The position numbers were made by a program, and so were the translations under genes. A stretch of 64,000 nucleotides of DNA from Sphingobacterium tenebrionis. Its GTDB lineage: Bacteria > Bacteroidota > Bacteroidia > Sphingobacteriales > Sphingobacteriaceae. Under the pieces are notes generated by a model. That model saw nothing but the letters and a program-made list of their open reading frames with translations, was not told the origin of the DNA and made no database searches. Positions 42,067 through 50,974 of this stretch are shown in pieces (within the stretch, counting starts at the first letter, position 1; every line of letters starts with the position of its first letter). The stretch is taken from contig NZ_JAYLLN010000013.1 in the NCBI RefSeq assembly GCF_037126265.1, positions 1-64,000 on the forward strand, given 5' to 3'.

Positions 42067-43271
42067 ACTGTCTTAAATCCGATCTTTTTCATGTTTGGCA
42101 AGAAGTAAGCAATAATACCAATCAAAGGCAGGAATGAACATACATGATAGATATTATCTAATGAGGTATGATCGGCCCACCAACCCAGGAATGCGGCTCC
42201 TATCCCACCCATTCCAAAGGCAAAACCATAGAATAAACCCGATACCATGCCGATTTTCTTCGGCAGCAGTTCTTGTGCATAAACCAAAATGGAAGGAAAG
42301 GCAGAAGCCATAATAAATCCAATAACCGAAACCAGAATGGCCGTCCAGAAGGGATTGGCGTAAGGTAATAACAATGTGAAAGGTGCACAACCTAGCACAG
42401 AAAGCCAAATAATATATTTCCTACCTAAAATATCGCCCAAGGATCCGCCAATCAAAGTTCCTAAAGCAATGGCAATCAAGAAATAGAACAGGTATAACTG
42501 CGCTCCAACTTCAGATATCCCGAACTTCTGCATCAGGTAGAATTGCAGGTAACTCGTAATGCTGGCGATATAGATGTATTTGGAAAAAATCAATAGCAAT
42601 AATATACCAATTGACCAAGCAATGCGTTGGGAAGACAGATCTGGGATTTTGAGCAGTTTCTTGCCATTTCCTTTTTGTGCCAACAAGACTTTCTGGTACC
42701 ATTTTGCAATATAGGTCAACACCACCTGGGCAAGAACAATTACAGCGACAAACCAAATAATATACCGTTGTCCATTGGGGATGACAAACCAGGCCAATAG
42801 CAATGGTCCTAAGGCTGTCCCGGTATTACCACCGATCTGGAAAATAGATTGGGCAAGACTTCTTTTTCCTCCGGAGGACATAAAGGCCACCCTGGAAGAT
42901 TCAGGATGGAAGATAGATGACCCGATACCCACCATGATCACGGAAAACAAGATGGAACCATAATTATTGGAATAGGCCAGAGAGATCACCCCTACAAAAC
43001 TGAACATCATCCCAACGATCTGTGAATAAGGTTTTGGATGTTTATCCGTATAAGCGCCTATAACGGGCTGTAGTAAGGAAGAAGCCAATTGGAAGCAGAG
43101 GGTAATAACACCAATCTGGGCATAATTCAAATGGAAATTTTCTTTTAGCATCGGATAGGATGCTGGTATGATAGCCTGGATCAGGTCATTCAGTAAATGT
43201 GCAATACAGATTGCAAATAATATGGGATAGGTAGTTTTTTGAGGATTATAAACAAAGGAAGCCTTCTGCAT
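42063..43271 (-). CDS. MFS exporter, fosmidomycin-resistance (Fsr)-like
   Basis: 402 residues with about 12 hydrophobic segments. The N-terminal IAHLLNDLIQAIIPASYPML is close to the Fsr family signature, and the MFS loop motif appears in AYTDKHPKPYS; GIGSSIFHPESSRVA is another family-typical segment. Fsr proteins export fosmidomycin, an inhibitor of the MEP pathway, though many relatives have other substrates. The ispE gene of that pathway is about 6 kb away. No adjacent regulator. Confidence 0.8.
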   Translation of the reverse strand: MQKASFVYNPQKTTYPILFAICIAHLLNDLIQAIIPASYPMLKENFHLNYAQIGVITLCFQLASSLLQPVIGAYTDKHPKPYSQIVGMMFSFVGVISLAYSNNYGSILFSVIMVGIGSSIFHPESSRVAFMSSGGKRSLAQSIFQIGGNTGTALGPLLLAWFVIPNGQRYIIWFVAVIVLAQVVLTYIAKWYQKVLLAQKGNGKKLLKIPDLSSQRIAWSIGILLLLIFSKYIYIASITSYLQFYLMQKFGISEVGAQLYLFYFLIAIALGTLIGGSLGDILGRKYIIWLSVLGCAPFTLLLPYANPFWTAILVSVIGFIMASAFPSILVYAQELLPKKIGMVSGLFYGFAFGMGGIGAAFLGWWADHTSLDNIYHVCSFLPLIGIIAYFLPNMKKIGFKTV

Positions 43272-43288
43272 GATATATACGAAAATTA

Positions 43289-43317
43289 ACAGCCGGATGT
43301 TAAATTCATCCGGCTGT
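43289..43317 (-). terminator. Terminator after the small lipoprotein gene
   Basis: Perfect 10-bp stem ACAGCCGGAT (43289-43298) / ATCCGGCTGT (43308-43317) lying between the lipoprotein stop and the exporter start. A moderately T-rich stretch follows on the minus strand. Confidence 0.7.
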
Positions 43318-43331
43318 CAAATCTAATAAGT

Positions 43332-43745
43332 TTACTTCTCTAATTCAAGCGAAGGTTTAATATCTTCATAGAGGGCTTTGTATTCTTCTCCGCTACTTTG
43401 CGTATCCGGAAAAACTTTTCCTTCAACCATGACCTGCACGGAACCATCCTCTTGTGGGATTTCAAATACCTTCGAGATATGCACATGTGCTCTTACCGGA
43501 ATCTCCTTAATGAGTTCGGCAGATGGCATCTGTGGTTGGGAGGATAAGAAATATCCTTCTTTACCATCCGGTCGCTGTTGTTTGTAATGATAGTAATAGG
43601 TCGGCTGTTTGGTGAAAAAGATATTGTTTGCAATATCCGCATACCTTGGGTCTTTGGTTACTTCGTCCTTTTGTCCGGAATTACAGCCAATAAAAAAAAT
43701 GCTGGAGCAAAACAATGCAAGCATTGTCAAAAAAAATCTATTCAT
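43332..43745 (-). CDS. Hypothetical lipoprotein
   Basis: A 137-residue protein with a lipoprotein signal peptide (lipobox FIG-C, then NSGQKDE). The mature part has ADIANNIFFTKQPTYYYHYK and ends in a charged tail. I do not recognise a family. It is a monocistronic unit between two intergenic gaps; the location is probably the periplasmic face of a membrane. Confidence 0.65.
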   Translation of the reverse strand: MNRFFLTMLALFCSSIFFIGCNSGQKDEVTKDPRYADIANNIFFTKQPTYYYHYKQQRPDGKEGYFLSSQPQMPSAELIKEIPVRAHVHISKVFEIPQEDGSVQVMVEGKVFPDTQSSGEEYKALYEDIKPSLELEK

Positions 43746-43917
43746 GGTTAGTGTGTTTTAAAAATTGACACAAATATCCTTAATTATGATTAGAAATTAT
43801 CCCTAATCTAAAAGCAAAATACCTGCTTTCATTCAAATAAATACATTATCCATAAAATTGTAAGTTTTCGTCTATACCAAGCAATGGGCTTTATACCTCA
43901 TAGGAATGTTTTATGAG

Positions 43918-44832
43918 TTAAATCTTGAGATACTTGGCGACCTCATCTAAATTTGCATCCTTTAAAAGAACATTTTTATGTTGATCGAGCAGGTAAATCG
44001 TGGGGGTTGCTTTGATCTGATAGATGCCTTTGTTCACAATATATTGCTCCTCATCTAAGCCGTTGATCCAATTCTCAGGAATTTCCGCTTTATAATCATC
44101 CCAAAGGTCACGGTTTCCATCGGGATAAATCGCTAGTACCTTTAATTTTCCAGAGTCAATCAGCGCATTGAATGGCTGATAATCTTTTAATGCCTCAATG
44201 GCATCTGCGCAGGAACTACAACCCGGTTCATAGAAAAAGAGAAAGATCCAATCTGCTTTTTCTTCATAGAGACTAGAAAACGTTGCATCATCTTTCAAGA
44301 ACTTAAAATCAGCTGCCTTAGTTCCCGGTTTATTTTTCTGCACCATCGGAAGTAAGGTTTTGTACTTTATCGTTAGAGCTTCCGTTAATTTATCTGTTTT
44401 TAGCAGGTTAAGTATAAAACCTTCATAAAGGATATCGTTCCTTAATGGTGAATTTGGATCACCCAAGTAACGATCCATGGTAGTTGTTAGGTATTGAAAG
44501 GTTTTGGGTTCTATTTTCGCTTGGTTGAAAAGATCCTCCAGCCCATCATTAAACTTCTTTTCATCTACGAATTTCATCATATTGATATAATTCACAATTG
44601 CTTGCTCACTGTATTCCGGATTCAAGGATAATAAGGTGTCCTGAAAATTATAATTATCCCAATAATGGTCAAATACATAGGTATTTTGATCTTCAGGGCT
44701 GGTTAAAACAGTAGGCGCTTGTGGTGGACTATAGACCTTCGCCGTTGTTGTTTCCGTAGGAGTTGATGTTTTTTTATTTTGTTGACAAGATACAATGACC
44801 ATTAAGCCGAAAAGGATACCTAAATATTTCAT
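43918..44832 (-). CDS. Thioredoxin-fold lipoprotein with DUF5106-like N-terminus
   Basis: 304 residues from ATG 44832 (MKYLGILFGLMVIVSCQQ), which gives a good lipobox VVSC-type VSC; an in-frame Met 60 nt upstream is unlikely. The N-terminal half (TYVFDHYWDNYNFQDTLL) resembles DUF5106-type domains found before thioredoxins in Bacteroidota. The C-terminal half is thioredoxin-like: WIFLFFYEPGCSSCADAI with a CSSC redox pair, and ATPTIYLLD with the cis-Pro. Presumably a periplasmic thiol-disulfide protein of the TlpA/ResA kind. Confidence 0.75.
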   Translation of the reverse strand: MKYLGILFGLMVIVSCQQNKKTSTPTETTTAKVYSPPQAPTVLTSPEDQNTYVFDHYWDNYNFQDTLLSLNPEYSEQAIVNYINMMKFVDEKKFNDGLEDLFNQAKIEPKTFQYLTTTMDRYLGDPNSPLRNDILYEGFILNLLKTDKLTEALTIKYKTLLPMVQKNKPGTKAADFKFLKDDATFSSLYEEKADWIFLFFYEPGCSSCADAIEALKDYQPFNALIDSGKLKVLAIYPDGNRDLWDDYKAEIPENWINGLDEEQYIVNKGIYQIKATPTIYLLDQHKNVLLKDANLDEVAKYLKI

Positions 44833-44904
44833 GTGTTCATTTTTTTGTAAGGTATGGATTATCACCATATATTTCAAAAGGACAAATATCAAACCATAAA
44901 AGCA

Positions 44905-44940
44905 AAAGAGGCTATATCAAGCATTTGATAAAGCCTCTTT
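44905..44940. terminator. Terminator between the thioredoxin-like and OmpA-type genes
   Basis: Sixteen-base arms AAAGAGGCTATATCAA (44905-44920) and TTGATAAAGCCTCTTT (44925-44940), with one mismatch and loop GCAT, 39 nt after the porin stop on the minus strand. Confidence 0.75.
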
Positions 44941-44978
44941 TTATATTCTTAAAGAATTGATAGTTATCAAATTCTCAT

Positions 44979-46217
44979 TTAGTTTTCTTCGATTTTTTCA
45001 TTTAAAAGAAGATCAGCAATCGTAATAACTGCCCTGCTCAATCTAGGGTCGTTATAGAACATATTCGCAACACCACCTTTATGGTCTTTCTTCAACTGGT
45101 TAGGATTAACCTTAAATTCGTTGACCAATACATTGTAAATAGCATCTGCACGTTCTCTACTCAAACGTTCGTTAATCGCTGGAGTACCTGTACCCTCATC
45201 CGCATAACCCGTGATACTGTATACAAAATTAGGATTGGTTTCTTTGATCAACTTCGCGAAGAAGCCTAGGTTTACACGAGCTTCATTACTAACCGTACTT
45301 TTATTGATTGGGAAAGTAACAAGAATTGGTGCAGCCAACATGTTTCTCTTCACGTTAATATTCGTAATGGTCGTATCCTTAGCTTGAGCCAACAATTTAC
45401 GTAAGGCATCGTTGTCTGATTCCAGTTGCTTTAAGCGATCTAGGATAGCTTGCAGTTGTGCTTCATCGTAAGATTCCGTTACTTTAATTTGGGTTGGCTT
45501 ATCCCAATCGCGTTTGTTGAAACGGTAAACAAGACCTAAACTTGCGGATAGGATACCATCATTTCTCCGGTTACCTTCATCCCCATCAAAACGGTCATGA
45601 ACCATTGCTCCTCTTACATCAAGTGTTAGGTCCAAGGCATTTGCTAAACGAAATGTATTATAAACACCAATGTTTGCACTTACTTCACGCTCATTTGGCG
45701 TTTCGGTAGTCACCATCCAACCTAAACCAGCATAAGGGCTAACGTTGTAAAAACGGTTTGGTTTAAAACCATCTAAGATATTCGTTAAATTGAACAATAC
45801 ATCTCCACGAAGATGCCAATATCCAAACTCTTCATTATATAACCAGTATCCATCCCATGGTTTTCCATCATATTGTACACCTGTTGAATGCGGACCAAAT
45901 TGGGTTAATCCTTTAACCTTTAATCCATCAACACCTACGCGCACCCCAATACCTGGTGAGAACCATTTCCCAATATAGCCATGGAAATATGGTGTTAAAC
46001 GTTCGCCAAATTTTGCTTGTTTATTGTGGTCACCAAAATACATTTGCGCACCAGCACCAGCACCAAAAAACCAGTTATCAAAAAAGCGGTTGGTAACAAC
46101 TTTGTATTGATCGTCGCTTACAGTAACTACTGAATCGCGTTTGATGGTTAGGGTTTGCCCGTAACTTGCTGCACTAATGGACAGACCAAGGGCTATAGAA
46201 AGTAATGTTTTATTCAT
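44979..46217 (-). CDS. OmpA-family outer-membrane protein
   Basis: 412 residues. The signal peptide ends SAASYGQ; an N-terminal beta-barrel of about 250 residues follows (FDNWFFGAGAGAQMYFGDHN, GLGWMVTTETPNEREVSANI), then a coiled linker (LQAILDRLKQLESDNDALRK) and a C-terminal OmpA-like domain (about residues 290-405). This last has ILVTFPINKSTVSNEARVNL and SITGYADEGTGTPAINERLS, in which the Asp and Arg expected to contact peptidoglycan are visible. Likely an abundant structural outer-membrane protein tethered to the wall. Confidence 0.92.
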   Translation of the reverse strand: MNKTLLSIALGLSISAASYGQTLTIKRDSVVTVSDDQYKVVTNRFFDNWFFGAGAGAQMYFGDHNKQAKFGERLTPYFHGYIGKWFSPGIGVRVGVDGLKVKGLTQFGPHSTGVQYDGKPWDGYWLYNEEFGYWHLRGDVLFNLTNILDGFKPNRFYNVSPYAGLGWMVTTETPNEREVSANIGVYNTFRLANALDLTLDVRGAMVHDRFDGDEGNRRNDGILSASLGLVYRFNKRDWDKPTQIKVTESYDEAQLQAILDRLKQLESDNDALRKLLAQAKDTTITNINVKRNMLAAPILVTFPINKSTVSNEARVNLGFFAKLIKETNPNFVYSITGYADEGTGTPAINERLSRERADAIYNVLVNEFKVNPNQLKKDHKGGVANMFYNDPRLSRAVITIADLLLNEKIEEN

Positions 46218-46323
46218 TTCTTAACGATAAGAATTGATTTAATAAATTTTTAAATTGATTTGTTGGATAAAAATTAATAGTTAGTGTGATCTTAATTTTA
46301 TACTCCCCTATTCAAATCTGAAA

Positions 46324-46331
46324 CAAAGATA
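46324..46331 (-). promoter_or_regulatory. -7 element for the OmpA-type gene
   Basis: CAAAGATA on the plus strand reads TATCTTTG (TAnnTTTG) on the minus strand, giving a 5' leader of about 100 nt before the start at 46217. The leader is AT-rich, with no clear structure. Confidence 0.5.
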
Positions 46332-46823
46332 TAATTGAAAATCTTTTTTAGGAAAATAGATGACCGACAATATTGTGTAAAATATTTCTTTATAGTGTAA
46401 TATATCTCAAATAATCAAAATTGAATTTTTCAAATCAAACGTTTGTTTTAAATATTTATTATCAAAATTAATTTTATAATAAATTTTTAATCGAAAAACG
46501 GAAATCCTATTGAGTAATATTTAAAATGGGTTAAATTTTATTTGTAAACAAACATCTACATAGGAAAGCCTGCAATAAATCATGCTTAAAACTTGTTTAA
46601 ACCCATTATTTAATTTGTCTTTCACTAAATTTTCTTTCCTAGCCTAAAAACCCTGATCGGATTTCATGCTTCTTCCATGTTGCTCTGTTTTTACAATATG
46701 AATCGTATTTTGGGTCTTGGTGAAAGTGAGCTGGAAGTGACATGTAAGTGAGGTGTAAGTGCCTTTATGCACTTAAACCTTACTTACAAGGTGCTTACAA
46801 TATACCTTCATTGTGAACCAAAA
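46332..46823. other. Long non-coding gap between the ompA and leuS genes
   Basis: The full gene-free stretch is 46218-46884 (667 bp). The ompA promoter is at its left, the leuS terminator at its right and a phased repeat palindrome in between (46724-46798). The part from 46340 to 46680 is AT-rich and shows no gene or RNA gene that I recognise. Confidence 0.6.
46724..46798. repeat. 11-bp-phased AAGTG palindrome
   Basis: AAGTG starts at 46724, 46735, 46746 and 46757, exactly 11 bp apart. On the other side of a short centre, CACTT, TACTT and TGCTT start at 46770, 46781 and 46792, again exactly 11 bp apart. The arms TAAGTGC / GCACTTA pair perfectly across the centre and GTAAGTGAGG pairs with CCTTACTTAC with one mismatch. 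It can form a long hairpin or act as a helically phased protein-binding array. It lies 25 bp downstream of the leuS terminator. Confidence 0.75.
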
Positions 46824-46860
46824 AAGGCCGTATCAAACACGAATGTGCTGATACGGCCTT
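46818..46860 (-). terminator. Terminator after leuS
   Basis: Perfect 12-bp stem AAGGCCGTATCA (46824-46835) / TGATACGGCCTT (46849-46860) with a T-run on the minus strand, 24 nt after the leuS stop. Confidence 0.9.
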
Positions 46861-46884
46861 CTGCTACTTTAAAAAAATATTGAT

Positions 46885-49668
46885 TTAGATCACGATATTA
46901 ATGATCTTCCCTTTTACAAAAATGATCTTCTTAACTGGTTTCCCATCCAAATACTTCTGTACATCTTGGTTTTCCATAAGAATTGCCTCTACCGCCTTTT
47001 GATCCAGATCTAATGCCAAAGGTAGATTCATACGCATTTTACCATTGATAGATACAGGATATGCAAATTCGCTTTCCACCAAGTATTCTGGATTAAAGAC
47101 TGGATATGGTGCATAGGATATGGTTCCTGGTTCATTGCCCAATAAGGACCAAAGCTCTTCCGTAATATGTGGTGCATAAGGTTCCAAACAGATGATCAGA
47201 TCCTGTAAGATCTTACGCTTATTACATTTAAGATCAGTCAACTCATTGGCACAGATCATAAAAGCAGAAACGGAAGTATTGAAGGAAAATCTTTCAATGT
47301 CCTCTTCCACTTTCTTGATGATCTTATGCAATGCTTTGTATTCGGCTTTGCTAGGCTCGTCATCTGACACCAGGAAGTTCCCTTCTGCATCATGGAACAG
47401 ACGCCATACCTTACGTAAAAATTTATATACCCCTTCAATACCGTTTGTATTCCAAGGTTTTGCCTGCTCTAAAGGACCCAGGAACATTTCGTACAAACGT
47501 AGGGTATCTGCACCATATTGACTGATGATATCATCTGGGTTAACCACATTGAACTTAGATTTGGACATCTTCTCCACCTCAGTTCCACAGATATATTTGC
47601 CATTTTCCAAAATAAATTCAGCATTGGCAAAGTCCGGACGGAATGATTTGAATTTCTCCAGATCCAACACATCGTTATGAACAATATTTACATCAACGTG
47701 CAATGGAATCGTTGGATACTCATTCTTTAAGCCTAAGGATACAAACTTGTTGGTTCCTCTACCTTCCGCATCCAAAATACGGTAAACAAAATTCGACCTT
47801 CCTTGGATCATCCCTTGGTTGATCAATTTTTTGAATGGCTCTTCTTCATTATGGTATCCAATGTCCTTCAGGAATTTGTTCCAGAAGCGAGAATACAATA
47901 AGTGGCCGGTGGCATGTTCTGAACCACCAATATATAAATCTACGGCTTTCCAATAATCAACCGCTTCAGAAGAAGCAAATTGCGTTTTATTTTTCGGATC
48001 CATGTATCGGAACCAATACCAAGACGAACCTGCCCAACCTGGCATGGTGCTCAACTCATACTCGTATTCATCCTGATATTTCCAGTCTTCAGCGCGTCCC
48101 AATGGTGGTTCGCCCGATTCGGTCGGCAAATATTTATCAACCTCTGGTAATAATAGAGGCAACTCCTCCTCTTTGATCAGATAAGGCAACCCTTCCTTAA
48201 AATATACAGGAACTGGTTCGCCCCAATAGCGTTGTCTACCAAATATGGCATCCCGCATACGGAAGTTTACTTTTGCTTTACCCAATTTCAAAGATTCCAA
48301 ACGCTCCACCAAAGCAGGCACTGCCTCTTGGTAGGTCATTCCATTGATAAAATCAGAGTTGATGTATTTTCCGTCTTTGTTTGGATCTGCTGCTTCTGAA
48401 ATATCCTGGGTATCAGAAATTGCGATGATCGGCAATCCAAAATGCTTAGCAAAGACGTAATCTCTTTGATCTCCGGATGGAACGGCCATTACTGCACCAG
48501 TTCCATAACTTGCCAATACATAATCAGCAATCCAGATCTGTACATCTTCTCCCGTAATCGGATGTTTTGCATAAGATCCGGTAAATGCACCTGAAACAGT
48601 TTTTGTATCTGCCATCCGATCTAATTCGGATTTTTTGGATGTCTTATCGATATATGCCTCTACTTGTGCCTTTTGGTCGGCTGTAGTCAATGCATCCACC
48701 AATTCATGTTCTGGCGCCAAGACTACGAAACTTACTCCAAAGATGGTATCTAAACGGGTAGTGAAGACTTCAATCTCGCTGTTCAATTGTGGAACTGGAA
48801 ATTTCACACTTGCTCCTACCGACTTGCCTATCCAATTGCGTTGCATTTCCACTAAGGGTTCTGGCCAATCGATCGTTTCCAAACCACGCAATAACCGGTC
48901 TGCATAGGCGGTGATACGCATCGACCATTGCATCATTTTCTTTTGTTCTACCGGGAATCCTCCGCGTTCGGATACACCATTGATCACCTCGTCATTCGCC
49001 AATACAGTGCCTAATGCAGCACACCAGTTCACCGTACTTTCGCGTAGGTAGGCCAAACGGTATTTCAACAATTCTTCTTGTTGTTCTTTATCAGAAAAAT
49101 CTTTCCACTCCGCTGCGGTGAATTCACGGATATCATCATCTGCTTCGGCCTGTATACCTGCTGAACCTTGGCTTTCAAAATGTTGGATCAGCGCTTGGAT
49201 GGTCTCCGCCTTATCGCTGGTTTTGTTGTACCAGGCATCGAACAATTTCATGAAAATCCATTGGGTCCAATGGTAATATTCAGGTTCAGAGGTTCTGATC
49301 TCCCTACTCCAATCGTAAGAGAAACCGATATTATCCATCTGCTCCCTATAGCGATTGATATTAGCTTCGGTAGTGATTGCAGGGTGTTGGCCAGTTTGAA
49401 TGGCATATTGTTCTGCCGGAAGGCCAAACGAATCGTATCCCATGGGATGCAATACATTAAAACCCTTCAGCCTTTTATATCTTGAGAAAATGTCAGAAGC
49501 GATATATCCGAGTGGGTGGCCGACGTGCAGACCTGCGCCCGATGGATAGGGAAACATGTCTAACACATAATATTTTGGTTTATCGGATGCCGTTTCTGTT
49601 TTAAAGGTCTGATGATCAGCCCAAAACTTTTGCCACTTTTGCTCGATGGAAAGATGATTGTACTCCAT
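46885..49668 (-). CDS. leuS: Leucyl-tRNA synthetase
   Basis: Attaches leucine to tRNA-Leu. The class I HIGH motif appears as FPYPSGAGLHVGHPLGY and the KMSKS motif as VEKMSKSKFNVVNPD. A long connective-polypeptide editing insertion (about residues 230-450; TVSGAFTGSYAKHPITGEDV, DYVLASYGTGAVMAVPSGDQRDY) lies between. 927 residues is normal for bacterial LeuRS. Monocistronic with a strong terminator; divergent from ftsX. Confidence 0.99.
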   Translation of the reverse strand: MEYNHLSIEQKWQKFWADHQTFKTETASDKPKYYVLDMFPYPSGAGLHVGHPLGYIASDIFSRYKRLKGFNVLHPMGYDSFGLPAEQYAIQTGQHPAITTEANINRYREQMDNIGFSYDWSREIRTSEPEYYHWTQWIFMKLFDAWYNKTSDKAETIQALIQHFESQGSAGIQAEADDDIREFTAAEWKDFSDKEQQEELLKYRLAYLRESTVNWCAALGTVLANDEVINGVSERGGFPVEQKKMMQWSMRITAYADRLLRGLETIDWPEPLVEMQRNWIGKSVGASVKFPVPQLNSEIEVFTTRLDTIFGVSFVVLAPEHELVDALTTADQKAQVEAYIDKTSKKSELDRMADTKTVSGAFTGSYAKHPITGEDVQIWIADYVLASYGTGAVMAVPSGDQRDYVFAKHFGLPIIAISDTQDISEAADPNKDGKYINSDFINGMTYQEAVPALVERLESLKLGKAKVNFRMRDAIFGRQRYWGEPVPVYFKEGLPYLIKEEELPLLLPEVDKYLPTESGEPPLGRAEDWKYQDEYEYELSTMPGWAGSSWYWFRYMDPKNKTQFASSEAVDYWKAVDLYIGGSEHATGHLLYSRFWNKFLKDIGYHNEEEPFKKLINQGMIQGRSNFVYRILDAEGRGTNKFVSLGLKNEYPTIPLHVDVNIVHNDVLDLEKFKSFRPDFANAEFILENGKYICGTEVEKMSKSKFNVVNPDDIISQYGADTLRLYEMFLGPLEQAKPWNTNGIEGVYKFLRKVWRLFHDAEGNFLVSDDEPSKAEYKALHKIIKKVEEDIERFSFNTSVSAFMICANELTDLKCNKRKILQDLIICLEPYAPHITEELWSLLGNEPGTISYAPYPVFNPEYLVESEFAYPVSINGKMRMNLPLALDLDQKAVEAILMENQDVQKYLDGKPVKKIIFVKGKIINIVI

Positions 49669-49825
49669 TATTATTGATAAAAGAAATGTTGTAAGAATTG
49701 CGAAAATAGCTATTTTAAGGCAATTTTAGCACAAAACTTTTTTATTCTATACAATAATTTCTGATATTCGTTGTTAGATGTTTAGTGAAAATACTTACTT
49801 TCGCACATAATATTAAGGAAATCAT

Positions 49826-50704
49826 ATGTCAGTGATCGAACAGGGTTCGCCAAGAAAAAAAACTAAATCGGTATACATTTCTACAGTGATCAGTATTGCA
49901 CTGGTACTATTAATGACAGGCTTATTGGGATTGATCCTCGTGCATGCCAAAAACCTATCTCGGTATGTGAAGGAAAATATCGTGCTGAATGTCATTGTCA
50001 ACGACAATGTCAATGAAGGCGATGTGCTTTCTTTGCAGAAGGACCTTGAAAAAGATCCATATGTGCTCCGTTCAGAATATGTGAGTAAAGAATTAGCAGC
50101 CAAGAATCTGAAAGAAGATCTTGGTGAAGATTTCGTAGAATACCTGGGCCATAACCCCCTATTACCATCTGTTGATATCTACATGAAAGAACAGTATGCC
50201 AATACCGATAGCATCAAAATGTTCATTGATAAGGTTGGCAAGAACAGTAAGGTAAAAGAAGTGGTTTACCAAGAGTCATTGATTGATATGGTCAACCAGA
50301 ACATCCGTATCATTGGAATTGTTATTTTGGCATTCACGGTAATCCTATTGATCATTGCCGTTGCTTTGATCAACAACACCATCCGTTTAGCGATCTACTC
50401 GCAGCGTTTCTTGATCAAGAGTATGCAATTGATCGGTGCGACCAAGAATTTCATCAGACGCCCATATATCATGTATGGCATTGCTCATGGCCTAATTGGT
50501 TCCTTGATCGCTATTCTATTATTGGTATTGACCCTTCAATTTGCTCAAAAACAGGTTCCTGAATTGGTGTTCCTTCGTGATTGGGTGGAGTTTGCGATTA
50601 TTTTTGCGATCGTTATCGGATTGGGGATCCTGATTTCAGGTTTGAGTACCTATTTTGCTGTTACCAAATATTTACGCGCTAAATCCGCGAGTTTATACCG
50701 TTAA
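49826..50704 (+). CDS. ftsX: Cell-division permease FtsX
   Basis: The membrane partner of FtsE. 292 residues: a short cytoplasmic start, membrane segment 1 (YISTVISIALVLLMTGLLGLI), a periplasmic domain (about residues 50-165, ending EVVYQESLIDMVNQNI) that in model organisms contacts hydrolase activators, and three further membrane segments in the C-terminal FtsX core (AIYSQRFLIKSMQLIGATKN, with the GATxxFI coupling motif). It heads an ftsX-DUF3098-uppP-truB-ribF series on one strand. The nearest FtsE-like ATPase is 47 kb away at 1974-2657. Confidence 0.93.
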   Translation: MSVIEQGSPRKKTKSVYISTVISIALVLLMTGLLGLILVHAKNLSRYVKENIVLNVIVNDNVNEGDVLSLQKDLEKDPYVLRSEYVSKELAAKNLKEDLGEDFVEYLGHNPLLPSVDIYMKEQYANTDSIKMFIDKVGKNSKVKEVVYQESLIDMVNQNIRIIGIVILAFTVILLIIAVALINNTIRLAIYSQRFLIKSMQLIGATKNFIRRPYIMYGIAHGLIGSLIAILLLVLTLQFAQKQVPELVFLRDWVEFAIIFAIVIGLGILISGLSTYFAVTKYLRAKSASLYR

Positions 50705-50719
50705 TCAATTATTATTAAA

Positions 50720-50971
50720 ATGAGTCAGACTGTAAAAAACACGAAAACGCAGGCTAAAACGGCTAACCAAGGCCAATTTATCTTTCATAAAATAAATTAT
50801 CAATTATTTATATTAAGCATCATTGTGGTTGCTGTAGGTTTTTTATTGATGATGGGTACTGAAGATATCTATAGTTTCACCAAGATCACGCTTGCTCCTT
50901 TAGTGGTAGTAGCTGGTTTTGCATTAGGATTCGTAGCCATTTTATATAAACCAAAGACAAAAGAAAAATAA
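50720..50971 (+). CDS. DUF3098 small membrane protein
   Basis: 83 residues with a charged N-terminus and two membrane segments (YQLFILSIIVVAVGFLLMMG and TLAPLVVVAGFALGFVAILY). The arrangement between ftsX and uppP is typical for DUF3098 in Bacteroidota. No known function; the context suggests an envelope or cell-division role. It lies 15 nt after ftsX and 3 nt before uppP. Confidence 0.85.
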   Translation: MSQTVKNTKTQAKTANQGQFIFHKINYQLFILSIIVVAVGFLLMMGTEDIYSFTKITLAPLVVVAGFALGFVAILYKPKTKEK

Positions 50972-50974
50972 TAG

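Noticed and set aside
46218..46723. tRNA or small RNA gene in the long gap
   Set aside because: I see no cloverleaf or conserved tRNA loops, and no promoter/terminator pair enclosing a structured transcript.
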